Shown here piece after piece: positions 17,535 to 24,693 of a stretch of DNA of 64,000 nt; within the stretch, counting starts at the first letter, position 1; each line of letters starts with the position of its first letter. The notes under the pieces were generated by a model. It was given only the letters and a program-made list of their open reading frames with translations. It had not been told where the DNA came from and made no database searches. The stretch is from assembly GCF_002269255.1 (NCBI RefSeq), contig NZ_CP022823.1, positions 1,736,001 through 1,800,000 on the forward strand, read 5' to 3'. A program made the translations under genes and the position numbers. This DNA is from Klebsiella quasivariicola (GTDB lineage Bacteria > Pseudomonadota > Gammaproteobacteria > Enterobacterales > Enterobacteriaceae).

Positions 17535-18545
17535 ATGAGTGCGTTAAATAAAAAGAGTTTTCTCACTTACCTGAAAGAGGGTGGGATATATGTCGTCCTT
17601 CTGGTCCTGTTAGCTATTATTATTTTCCAGGATCCGACATTTTTAAGTCTGCTCAACCTGAGTAATATCCTGACCCAGTCCTCGGTGCGTATTATTATTG
17701 CCCTCGGCGTGGCCGGGCTTATCGTCACGCAGGGGACCGACCTCTCCGCTGGCCGTCAGGTGGGACTGGCGGCGGTGATTGCCGCCACCATGCTGCAGGC
17801 GGTGGATAATGCCAACAAAGTGTTCCCGGATATGGCAACCATGCCGATCCCACTGGTGATCCTGCTGGTATGCGCCATCGGGGCGGTCATCGGCCTGATT
17901 AACGGGATCGTTATCGCCTACCTGAACGTGACGCCGTTTATTACCACCCTCGGCACCATGATCATCGTCTACGGCATTAACTCGCTGTATTACGACTTCG
18001 TGGGCGCATCGCCGATCTCCGGTTTTGACAGCCACTTCTCCCATTTTGCCCAGGGATTTGTGGCGCTGGGCTCGTTCCGCCTGTCCTACATTACCTTCTA
18101 CGCGCTGATTGCCGTCTTCTTTGTCTGGATCCTGTGGAACAAGACGCGCTTTGGTAAAAACATCTTCGCTATCGGCGGTAACCCGGAAGCGGCGAAAGTC
18201 TCCGGGGTTAACGTGGCGTTAAACCTGCTGATGATCTATGCCCTTTCCGGCGTGTTCTACGCCTTCGGCGGTCTGCTGGAAGCCGGGCGTATCGGCTCGG
18301 CGACCAATAACCTCGGCTTTATGTATGAACTGGACGCCATTGCCGCCTGCGTGGTGGGCGGCGTCTCGTTCAGCGGCGGGGTAGGGACGGTGTTTGGCGT
18401 GGTGACCGGGGTGATTATCTTTACCGTCATCAACTACGGCCTGACCTACATCGGCGTCAACCCTTACTGGCAGTACATTATTAAGGGGGCGATTATTATC
18501 TTCGCCGTGGCGCTGGACTCCCTGAAATATGCCCGTAAGAAATAA
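17535..18545 (+). CDS. mglC: Galactose/methylgalactoside ABC transporter permease
   Basis: This 336-residue BPD_transp_2 family permease has about eight to ten membrane segments. The family EAA-like loop appears as GGNPEAAKVSGVNV, and the sequence agrees with E. coli MglC (336 residues). It forms the membrane channel of the MglBAC importer. It starts 15 bp after mglA and ends the operon at a bidirectional terminator. Confidence 0.96.
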   Translation: MSALNKKSFLTYLKEGGIYVVLLVLLAIIIFQDPTFLSLLNLSNILTQSSVRIIIALGVAGLIVTQGTDLSAGRQVGLAAVIAATMLQAVDNANKVFPDMATMPIPLVILLVCAIGAVIGLINGIVIAYLNVTPFITTLGTMIIVYGINSLYYDFVGASPISGFDSHFSHFAQGFVALGSFRLSYITFYALIAVFFVWILWNKTRFGKNIFAIGGNPEAAKVSGVNVALNLLMIYALSGVFYAFGGLLEAGRIGSATNNLGFMYELDAIAACVVGGVSFSGGVGTVFGVVTGVIIFTVINYGLTYIGVNPYWQYIIKGAIIIFAVALDSLKYARKK

Positions 18546-18559
18546 GATTGAACGCATCA

Positions 18560-18588
18560 AAAACCCGCGCCAGGCGCGGGTTTTTACT
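18560..18588. terminator. Bidirectional terminator between mglC and the hipB-like gene
   Basis: AAACCCGCGCC and GGCGCGGGTTT form a strong stem with flanking A and T runs, so it can serve mglBAC from the left and the hip operon from the right. Confidence 0.88.
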
Positions 18589-19033
18589 ATTTAAATAGAG
18601 AAGAAATAAGTGTTTTAGAAATAGGGACGAGTCCTGTTTCAAGGCCAAACGGCTTATAGATTTTATTAATGATCTCGGCAGAATAATTGCCTTTATCATT
18701 TTCCACATCAGATAAGGTCTTACGAGAGACATCCACTAGCCGGGCATATTCATCCTGGCGTAAACCCAGAACTTCTACTCTCAGTTTTTTCAGGGCCTCT
18801 CCCTGGCTGATGGCGCCTAGCATGATGTCATGGATAATGGCGTGAATGACCGCCTGACGATCGACCGTTTTGACTTTTTTTAAACCAGCCGAGACGCGTT
18901 GTCTGCTTATCTCTGAACGAGCTTTTTTTTCCGTAGCCGTTACCCCGGTGGCGGGTAGGGATGGTGGGTTATCCGCCCGCAGCCTGGCTAAGGTATTTTG
19001 GATTTCTGTTTCTTTTTTATTCAGGGTCTTCAT
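18587..19033 (-). CDS. HipB-like XRE-family antitoxin/regulator
   Basis: This 148-residue protein carries a Cro/C1-type helix-turn-helix at about residues 88-130 (LGLRQDEYARLVDVSRKTLSDVEN), preceded by a long charged N-terminal extension (about 80 residues) unlike classical 88-residue HipB. It overlaps the upstream hipA stop by four bases (ATGA), indicating translational coupling. By context it is the antitoxin/autorepressor of a HipA-type kinase, but here the antitoxin is the second gene of the operon, the reverse of E. coli hipBA. The frame is intact although its partner is broken. Confidence 0.75.
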   Translation of the reverse strand: MKTLNKKETEIQNTLARLRADNPPSLPATGVTATEKKARSEISRQRVSAGLKKVKTVDRQAVIHAIIHDIMLGAISQGEALKKLRVEVLGLRQDEYARLVDVSRKTLSDVENDKGNYSAEIINKIYKPFGLETGLVPISKTLISSLFK

Positions 19034-20134
19034 AACAGCCCCCAGCGAGCGAGTTTGTCAGGTATAAATTTAAAACCAATGGATGGCATTTCCAGAATCT
19101 GAACAGGAACGCCGCGTGCTTTAAGACGGGATGGTAAATCAACGAGTTGAGATGCGGTTTCACTTAAAGCATTAAGCAATGTGTCAGGGGCGATCCATTC
19201 AGCCAAAGCTTGTGCGATGGCGCCAAAGTTATATTCGCCTCCTGATTCGCAGGCTAATGACCACTTCATCGTGCGCGGTATACCTTCCGGGTCGGCTTTC
19301 ATTGGTGCAAAATCGTAGATTGGCGCAAGGGTAATTTCATTATCTGCTTTCATAAATGCAGTATTACGTCCATGGTTATCACTATTGCCAAAAATAATGT
19401 TTAATAAGTCTCGACGTACCCAATCGATGATAAATCCTTGAACATCAAAGCGATAATTCTGTACTCTTACCATATTACTGGATGTGATCTTTTCGATCAG
19501 GATCCGCAGCGTGGTTTCATGATCAAGTATCGTCGCTGGCGCTTTTTGTAACAGAGAATAGACTGACTCCATTCCCAATCTCATTATCCGGCCATCATCG
19601 TCTCTTCTGATATCAAATCGCGGCAACCAGAGAGAGGGATAATGTAGCCCCTCCTGCTGCGGCTCCTCGTTCCTGGGCATAGTCGAGAAAATCACTGGCA
19701 CGATTCATGACATCAGTGACAGAGAACGTTTTACTGCTTGCCAGACTATCCCAGTCCGGCACCGAGTCTTTAATGCGTAAATTTCCCACTGGCGACATCG
19801 TGCCGAATTTGAGCAAGATGAAATTCTGCTGGCCCTGAGGAAGTTCACTGATATCTAAAAAGTTAACCCAGTAACGTCGGCTGGCGCCGCCTGGAATGAT
19901 ATCGTCTATAAATCTTAACCATCCAGGATTTCCGTGATCCTCAAAATAAAGCGAAACGGGATGGTTGAGCGACACGGCGTGATAGTCATCGCGTTCCAGA
20001 AAGTCGATGGCGTAATCGGTAAGATAGTCGATTTGTGTTGTAAACCAGTCCCCTTGCTCACTACCGGGGAATTTTATCAACGCAATGTCTTGCCACTCCG
20101 CATTGAGAAAGGCTTGTACCGTTAATGTTTCCAT
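19030..20134 (-). pseudogene. hipA-like serine/threonine kinase toxin, inactivated by internal deletion and frameshift
   Basis: Two frames together spell a HipA protein. The N-terminal part (start ATG at 20134, GGAGGG upstream) runs about 165 residues through the HipA N1-like domain to the glycine-rich loop GAAAGGAT, then meets a stop near 19613. The C-terminal part continues in another frame from PSLWLPRFDI and holds the HipA-C catalytic motifs (FGNSDNHGRN, IYDFAPM). Normal HipA proteins have roughly 440 residues; the sum here is about 365. The segment after the glycine-rich loop, which should include the ATP-binding lysine, is missing and the frame is shifted, so kinase activity is unlikely. 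Confidence 0.8.
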
Positions 20135-20248
20135 CTCGCCCTCCAAAAAAGATGATGAGTGAAATATTACGCATTAAAGAGCATTTATGAAATTAACGTT
20201 ACTTATAATACGCATTGTTTTGGCATCGCATGATTAATGCATCTTATA

Positions 20249-20980
20249 TCACTCATTGGCGGGTTTTGTGTTTTTCTGCAGCTCCAGCAGCTGCTCCGGA
20301 GTGACTGCAGGGTAGGACTGGGCGTCATCCGGTACGTCATGCTGTTGAGCCGGAATCGGGATGAGAGGGCCGAGAAAGCGCGGTTCCCGTTTGAAGATAT
20401 AGAGGTCCGCCAGCGCGCCAAAGCGGGCGCCGAACTCGCGCAGCCGCACGCTCCACATATCCTTCGGCGACGGCACCGCGTAGCACTGGGCCTGGATCCC
20501 CATATGCAGGGCGATAAACAGCGCCCGTTCGCAGTGGAAGCGCTGGGTGATGATAATGAAGTCGTTGGTATCGAACACTTTGCGGGTGCGGACAATCGAG
20601 TCGAGCGTACGGAAGCCGGCATAGTCCAGCACGATATCGGCAGGATCGACGCCGCCTTTAATCAGGTCCCGACGCATGGTCATCGGTTCATTGTAGCTTT
20701 GCAGAGCATTATCGCCGCTCAGCAGCAGATAGTTGACCTTGCCGCTGTTGTAGGCGTTCAGCGCGCCCTGGATGCGGTAGCGGTAATACTGATTGATGAC
20801 GCCGGTGCGGTAATATTTGGCGGTGCCCAGCACCACGCCGACCTGACGGTAGGGCAGGTCCTGCAGCTCATCATAGATATAGGGCGCGGTTTTCCAGCTC
20901 ATCCAGCGGTCAAGGCCCAGCACGGTCAACAGCAGCAGGCCGAGCAGGACTAACAGGCTGTAGAACACACGCTTTAACAT
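20249..20980 (-). CDS. sanA: SanA envelope-barrier protein (DUF218)
   Basis: This 243-residue protein has one N-terminal membrane anchor (residues 5-23) and a DUF218/YdcF-like domain (VGVVLGTAKY through the SPKDMWSV region). E. coli SanA supports outer-membrane exclusion of vancomycin at high temperature. Sequence and neighbours (cdd upstream on the same strand) match E. coli. An IS621-like element now separates it from cdd, which may reduce cotranscription. Confidence 0.95.
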   Translation of the reverse strand: MLKRVFYSLLVLLGLLLLTVLGLDRWMSWKTAPYIYDELQDLPYRQVGVVLGTAKYYRTGVINQYYRYRIQGALNAYNSGKVNYLLLSGDNALQSYNEPMTMRRDLIKGGVDPADIVLDYAGFRTLDSIVRTRKVFDTNDFIIITQRFHCERALFIALHMGIQAQCYAVPSPKDMWSVRLREFGARFGALADLYIFKREPRFLGPLIPIPAQQHDVPDDAQSYPAVTPEQLLELQKNTKPANE

Positions 20981-21097
20981 GAACTTGGCTCAATAATAGA
21001 CAACGGAGTCTTCAGGCTACTTTACCCGCCGGGTAAGCGCAAGAAACCCGCGTTTGATTGCGGGGATTTTCAGCAATATAGACAGATCGCCGAACGC

Positions 21098-21130
21098 AGG
21101 TCGGGTAAGGCGTGAGCCGACACCCGGCAT
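21098..21130. repeat. REP/PU palindrome next to the IS621-like element
   Basis: AGGTCGGGTAAGGCG, then GCCGACACCCGGC, is a Klebsiella-type REP unit, 30 bp to the left of the IS110-family element. It belongs to the REP cluster between sanA and cdd. Confidence 0.75.
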
Positions 21131-21170
21131 AGAGATCTTCAGCTCGCCATGGCGCGAACCGTAGATACTG

Positions 21171-22157
21171 TTATGCCATGCAAGCATTTTCCGTATGCTG
21201 CGTGGCATCGAACGGGCGTCCCGATTTCAGGACCCCGTACGCCACCTGTGCCAGCTTCCGCATCATTGCACCGATGATCAGCTTTGCATTTTTTCCGCTC
21301 TTCTCCAGTCGTTCCCTGAATATCCGACCCCATTCTGTCTTGTACAGCGTCACCATTGCCGGCATGTACAGCGCACGGCGCAGCGACATATGACCCATTT
21401 TACTCATCCGACTCACCCGCCGGATGCTGCTGCCTGATTCATGCTGCTTTGGTGTCAGACCCGCGAACGCCGCGAACTGCCTCGCTTCCAGGAATCTGTT
21501 TTTCAGCCCCACGTAAGCCAGCAACACCGCCGATGTTTTCGCTCCGATCCCCGGGATACTGTCCAGCAGTTTGCGACGGTGCTTCATATCCGGATCATCA
21601 TCCGTCAGGTCTTTTATCTGCTTTTCGATACGCTTCAGTTCCGTCTCCAGCCACAGCAGGTGCATGTCGATACTCGGCAACTGAACTTCACGGGCACTTT
21701 CCCGCCGGTTCTGCTCCTGAACATGCATTTCCGTCAGTGCCTGATGCCGCAGCACCAGCGCCCGCAGGGCCCGCTCAACCGGATGGGGGGCTTCCCATAT
21801 CACCGGGCGTTTCTCCCGGCAAAAATACGCCAGCTGGCGGGCATCCACCGTATCGGTTTTGCTGCGTATTCCCTGGCTCTGGACGAACGCTTTGCTGAGC
21901 AACGGATTGATAATGGAGACCAGATACCCCGCGTCAGAGAGATGAGCGGCGACATCTTCCATATACGTCCCGGTCGCTTCCATGCAGACGTGGGCATTGC
22001 TGACCTGATGACCGCACAACCAGCTGACGAGCTCGTTATGGCCTTTTGGGGTGTTGGCAAATTTCTTGCTGCGGTGACGGCCATCAGGGCGCAGCATATC
22101 GACATCGAGTTTAGCTTTGGCAACATCAATGCCGATAAAGTGGAGTTTGTTTTCCAT
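21171..22157 (-). CDS. IS110-family (IS621-like) DEDD recombinase
   Basis: This 328-residue protein is close to the IS621 recombinase in length and sequence. The N-terminal RuvC-like DEDD residues appear in FIGIDVAKAKLD, CMEATGTY and TDTVDARQ. The C-terminal Tnp domain contains a helix-hairpin-helix (LLDSIPGIGAKTS) and the conserved catalytic serine region (QHESGSSIRRVSRMSK). Such enzymes recombine donor and target DNA guided by a bridge RNA. The stop codon TAA forms part of the element's right donor sequence, so the gene ends only 6 bases before the element does. Confidence 0.93.
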   Translation of the reverse strand: MENKLHFIGIDVAKAKLDVDMLRPDGRHRSKKFANTPKGHNELVSWLCGHQVSNAHVCMEATGTYMEDVAAHLSDAGYLVSIINPLLSKAFVQSQGIRSKTDTVDARQLAYFCREKRPVIWEAPHPVERALRALVLRHQALTEMHVQEQNRRESAREVQLPSIDMHLLWLETELKRIEKQIKDLTDDDPDMKHRRKLLDSIPGIGAKTSAVLLAYVGLKNRFLEARQFAAFAGLTPKQHESGSSIRRVSRMSKMGHMSLRRALYMPAMVTLYKTEWGRIFRERLEKSGKNAKLIIGAMMRKLAQVAYGVLKSGRPFDATQHTENACMA

Positions 22158-22199
22158 GGTGTAACCATCCTTGCAAATGCGGGGTACCGGGTGTTCCGG

Positions 22200-22345
22200 T
22201 CCATGATACTGTTCGGTTTATCACTTGTGGAGGAGCGCAGTCCGGTGCGAATTATCTACGACACAGATTTGAGGATCTAAGGTCGGGTGCGGCATCCGGA
22301 CTGCATGGCAGAAAGAACTGGCCGGTTCTCTCTGCACGAAAGGAA
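22200..22345 (-). ncRNA. Candidate bridge RNA of the IS621-like element
   Basis: Minus-strand features in 5'-3' order. A stem-loop GCAGAGAGAAC/GTTCTTTCTGC spans 22335-22308. A 9-bp perfect stem GCAGTCCGG (22304-22296) / CCGGACTGC (22245-22237) encloses a loop. The loop holds ACCCGACCT (22288-22280), identical to the left target flank plus core, and CGTAG (22260-22256), complementary to core plus right flank CTACG. Further on, ACAAG (22228-22224) complements the right donor CTTGT and ACAGTATC (22212-22205) matches the left donor. This is the layout of target- and donor-binding loops known for IS621. RNA ends are estimates. Confidence 0.78.
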
Positions 22346-22352
22346 TAATACA

Positions 22353-22447
22353 AGGTCGGGTAAGCGTAGCGCCACCCGACAACATCTCGGTATATCAGGT
22401 CGACGGTATATCAGGTCGGCCGGATAAGGCGAAACCGTCATCCGGCA
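22353..22447. repeat. REP/PU cluster between the IS110 element and cdd
   Basis: At least two palindromic units are visible: GTCGGGTAAGCG/CGCCACCCGAC (22355-22380) and GCCGGATAAGGCG/CGTCATCCGGC (about 22418-22445), with a direct repeat TATATCAGGTCG between them (near 22390 and 22406). The first unit is the insertion target of the IS621-like element. Confidence 0.8.
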
Positions 22448-22462
22448 ATCTGCTCAGGCTGA

Positions 22463-23347
22463 TCAACCTAACAGGACGCGCTCGATATTCTGGCAGCCCA
22501 GCGCCTTCAGGGTGGCGACGGTGGCATCCCACTGGATCAGCGCCGCGTCGGCTTTCTCCGCGAGGATTGCCCGCTGGATAGCGGGATAATCATAGCCGTT
22601 GAGGCTCAGGAGATTCAGCGCCCCCTGCAGCGGCGGCAGCGTCGGATTGAACGCCGCGTTTTCCGCATAGCTGCCGCTGAAAATGGTGCCGTCTTTCAGC
22701 TCCAGCGCCACGCCGGAGGGCGAGTGGCTGTAGGGCGCATGGCAGCGGTTGGCGGCCTGAATGGCTGCCTGGGTCAGGGCATCGCCGCTCACCGGGAAGC
22801 CATGGTCCTGTGCATCCATCAGCAGGGTTTTGATCTCCAGATCTTTCGGACCAAAGGCGTCCGGCAGATAGTGCTCCAGGGCATGCGCTTCGCGGCCCGG
22901 CAGATGAATGCGCAGCGCCAGTCCGCTGTTCAGTTCGTTCATAAACTGACGGCAATGGCCGCACGGCGTGTAGTTCACCGTAATAGCGCGCAGGGAGGTC
23001 TCGCCGCGCAGCCAGGCGTGGCTGATGGCGCTCTGCTCGGCGTGAACGGTCTGCTGCATGGTGGCGCCAGGAAACTCCATGTTGCCGCCGAAGTACCAGC
23101 GACCGCTGACGCCGCGGGCGATAGCCCCGACGTTAAAATGAGAAAGGTCGGCGCGCGCGCAGGCCGCGGCAAGCGGCAGTAGCGCAAAGGCCAGCGCGTC
23201 TTCGTCCAGACCTGTCGCATGTTGCAGCGTCGCCACCTGTTCGGCTTCAAGCAGCGCCGGGAAGTGCGGGTCGGCGAGCATCGGGGCGATGGCCGCCTGC
23301 AGGTCTGCTGCCAGAGTCGTCAAAGCAGCTTGAAAACGTGAGTGCAT
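22463..23347 (-). CDS. cdd: Cytidine deaminase
   Basis: This 294-residue enzyme, the same length as E. coli Cdd, deaminates cytidine and deoxycytidine to uridine and deoxyuridine in pyrimidine salvage. The N-terminal active domain carries the zinc site HAEQSA (catalytic glutamate) and PCGHC. The C-terminal half is the degenerate second deaminase domain of the dimeric enterobacterial form. The promoter region upstream shows two CRP sites with CytR-like half-sites between them, the arrangement known from E. coli CytR-regulated promoters. Confidence 0.97.
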   Translation of the reverse strand: MHSRFQAALTTLAADLQAAIAPMLADPHFPALLEAEQVATLQHATGLDEDALAFALLPLAAACARADLSHFNVGAIARGVSGRWYFGGNMEFPGATMQQTVHAEQSAISHAWLRGETSLRAITVNYTPCGHCRQFMNELNSGLALRIHLPGREAHALEHYLPDAFGPKDLEIKTLLMDAQDHGFPVSGDALTQAAIQAANRCHAPYSHSPSGVALELKDGTIFSGSYAENAAFNPTLPPLQGALNLLSLNGYDYPAIQRAILAEKADAALIQWDATVATLKALGCQNIERVLLG

Positions 23348-23372
23348 AGCGTTGCCTCATAACAATGTAATG

Positions 23373-23473
23373 GGAAGCCAGTGTACGGGCGTCCAGGGGG
23401 TTCTGGTGTGATTTACATCTCATTGTTCGTGCAACTTTAATTTGTTGCACTAATAAATGTGATATATATCACA
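23373..23473 (-). promoter_or_regulatory. cdd promoter: CRP / CytR / CRP array
   Basis: A perfect CRP site TGTGA-TATATA-TCACA lies at 23458-23473 and a near-perfect one, TGTGA-TTTACA-TCTCA, at 23407-23422, centres 51 bp apart. Between them are inverted half-sites TGCAAC (23430-23435) and GTTGCA (23444-23449) resembling CytR half-sites. TACACT on the minus strand (23385-23380) fits a -10 with a start near 23373, which puts the proximal CRP centre at about -41.5. Confidence 0.75.
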
Positions 23474-23476
23474 TTT

Positions 23477-24172
23477 TCAACCCACTACCACGAGAATGAG
23501 CGGAAATAAAAACGGCGCCAGCAGGGAGGTGATGATCCCGCACAGCACCAGCGCCAGAGAGCTGAAAGCCCCTTCCTGATAGTCCAGTTCCGCACAGCGG
23601 GCGGTGCCGAGGGCGTGCGAGGCGGTGCCCATCGACAGGCCGCGCGATGCTTTAGTGCGAATGCGCATCAGGTTAAGCAGGGTGTGACCAAACACCGCCC
23701 CGAGGATGCCGACAAAAATTACGCACACGGCGCTGATGGCCGGAATGCCGCCGATACTGCCGCTGACCGCCATGGCAATCGGCGTTGTGACTGACTTAGG
23801 CAGAATAGAGGCGGCAATTTGCGGTGTGGCGCCCATCAGCAAGGCGACGGTGGTACCGGTGATCATCGCCACGCAGCTGCCGATAAAGCAGATCGTGATG
23901 ATTGATTTCCAGCGCGCGCGGATCTGGTGCAGCTGTTCATACAGCGGAAAGGCCAGCGCGACCACCGCCGGCTGCAGCAGATCGTTGAGAACTTTGCTGC
24001 CGGCAAAATAACGCTCATAGGAGATCCCGGTCAGCAGCAGAAACGGAATTATCACCACCATCGCCACCAGCAGCGGGTTGAGCAGCGGGAATTTAAACCG
24101 GGCCGCCAGTTTGCGGGCGAGGAAAAAGACGATCAGGGTTAGCGGCAGCGACCACCAGATTTCATGCATCAT
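23477..24172 (-). CDS. yohK: LrgB-family inner-membrane protein YohK
   Basis: This 231-residue LrgB/CidB-family protein has about six to eight membrane spans and the same length as E. coli YohK. The SILPKSVTTPIAMAVSGSIGG motif is the family signature. The start at 24172 (ATGATGCAT) overlaps the end of yohJ, so the pair is translationally coupled. In staphylococci LrgAB modulates murein hydrolase export and autolysis, and plant/bacterial relatives move glycolate or pyruvate. The role in Klebsiella is not established. Confidence 0.93.
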   Translation of the reverse strand: MMHEIWWSLPLTLIVFFLARKLAARFKFPLLNPLLVAMVVIIPFLLLTGISYERYFAGSKVLNDLLQPAVVALAFPLYEQLHQIRARWKSIITICFIGSCVAMITGTTVALLMGATPQIAASILPKSVTTPIAMAVSGSIGGIPAISAVCVIFVGILGAVFGHTLLNLMRIRTKASRGLSMGTASHALGTARCAELDYQEGAFSSLALVLCGIITSLLAPFLFPLILVVVG

Positions 24173-24566
24173 TTTTCTTTTCCTTTTGCCCAATCACTTT
24201 ACGTTCGCCATGCACCAGGTGAGAGCTCCAGCTCACCACCACAAACACCACAAGGGTGCTGATGGCGCAGGAGATAACGACCGGCCCCAGCTGAGCGCGC
24301 AGCAGATCCCAGTACTGCATCACGCCGACGCCGATGGGGACGAACAGCAGCGCCATATAGCGGATGAGGATATTGCAGCCAGGATTGACCCATTGCGGCG
24401 GCATAATTTGCAGCGCCAGCAGCACGAAGAGGATCAGCATGCCGATGATGCTGCCGGGGATAGTGATGGGCAGCAGCCCGGCGATAAAAATTCCGGCGTA
24501 TAAGCAGGCGTAAATCAGGACGAAGGCCCGCAGGTACTGCCAGATAATAGTCAGCGATTTACTCAT
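24162..24566 (-). CDS. yohJ: LrgA-family holin-like protein YohJ
   Basis: This 134-residue protein has four predicted membrane segments, matching E. coli YohJ from MSKSLTIIWQYLRAFV onwards; I chose that ATG rather than one 12 codons upstream. It forms a two-gene unit with yohK, overlapping by 11 bases. A CRP-like site TGTGC-TACCGA-TCACA at 24616-24631 lies 50 bp upstream and TATGAT (24599-24594, minus strand) could be the -10, suggesting catabolite control. Confidence 0.93.
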   Translation of the reverse strand: MSKSLTIIWQYLRAFVLIYACLYAGIFIAGLLPITIPGSIIGMLILFVLLALQIMPPQWVNPGCNILIRYMALLFVPIGVGVMQYWDLLRAQLGPVVISCAISTLVVFVVVSWSSHLVHGERKVIGQKEKKNDA

Positions 24567-24615
24567 GGTATTAACCCTTGATGAACTGCATTCATCATAC
24601 AATTAATCCCTAAAA

Positions 24616-24631
24616 TGTGCTACCGATCACA
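24616..24631 (-). promoter_or_regulatory. CRP-like site upstream of yohJK
   Basis: TGTGC-TACCGA-TCACA differs from the CRP consensus half-sites at a single position. It lies 50 bp upstream of the yohJ start and close to a plausible -10 box on the minus strand. Confidence 0.55.
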
Positions 24632-24693
24632 TCATGAATTCTGCGCATCCCGGACATAGACAACAGGAACCGACCGGTTATTCGGCGAGCACG

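Larger units (their letters stand above)
21165..22354 (-). mobile_element. IS110-family element, IS621-like, inserted in a REP with CT core
   Basis: Boundaries were inferred from dinucleotide core repeats. Read on the minus strand, the left flank ends ACCCGAC-CT and the element begins TGTATTATT (core at 22353-22354). The right end is ACAGTAT-CT directly after the transposase stop, followed by flank ACGGTTCG (core at 21163-21164). ACAGTAT-CT-TGTAT is, as I recall, the donor junction of IS621. The element is about 1190 bp, has no inverted repeats, and has a long (about 195 bp) non-coding end upstream of the transposase, as in the IS110 subgroup. Confidence 0.82.

Noticed and set aside
21125..21170. 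Alternative left border of the IS621-like element at GATCT (about 21133)
   Set aside because: The border directly after the stop codon gives the donor ACAGTAT-CT, matched by a segment in the candidate RNA, and a right flank matched by the target guide; the alternative explains neither.
22350..22450. Short regularly spaced repeats between IS and cdd considered as CRISPR
   Set aside because: Units are palindromic REPs of unequal spacing with no spacers of constant length and no cas genes in the window.
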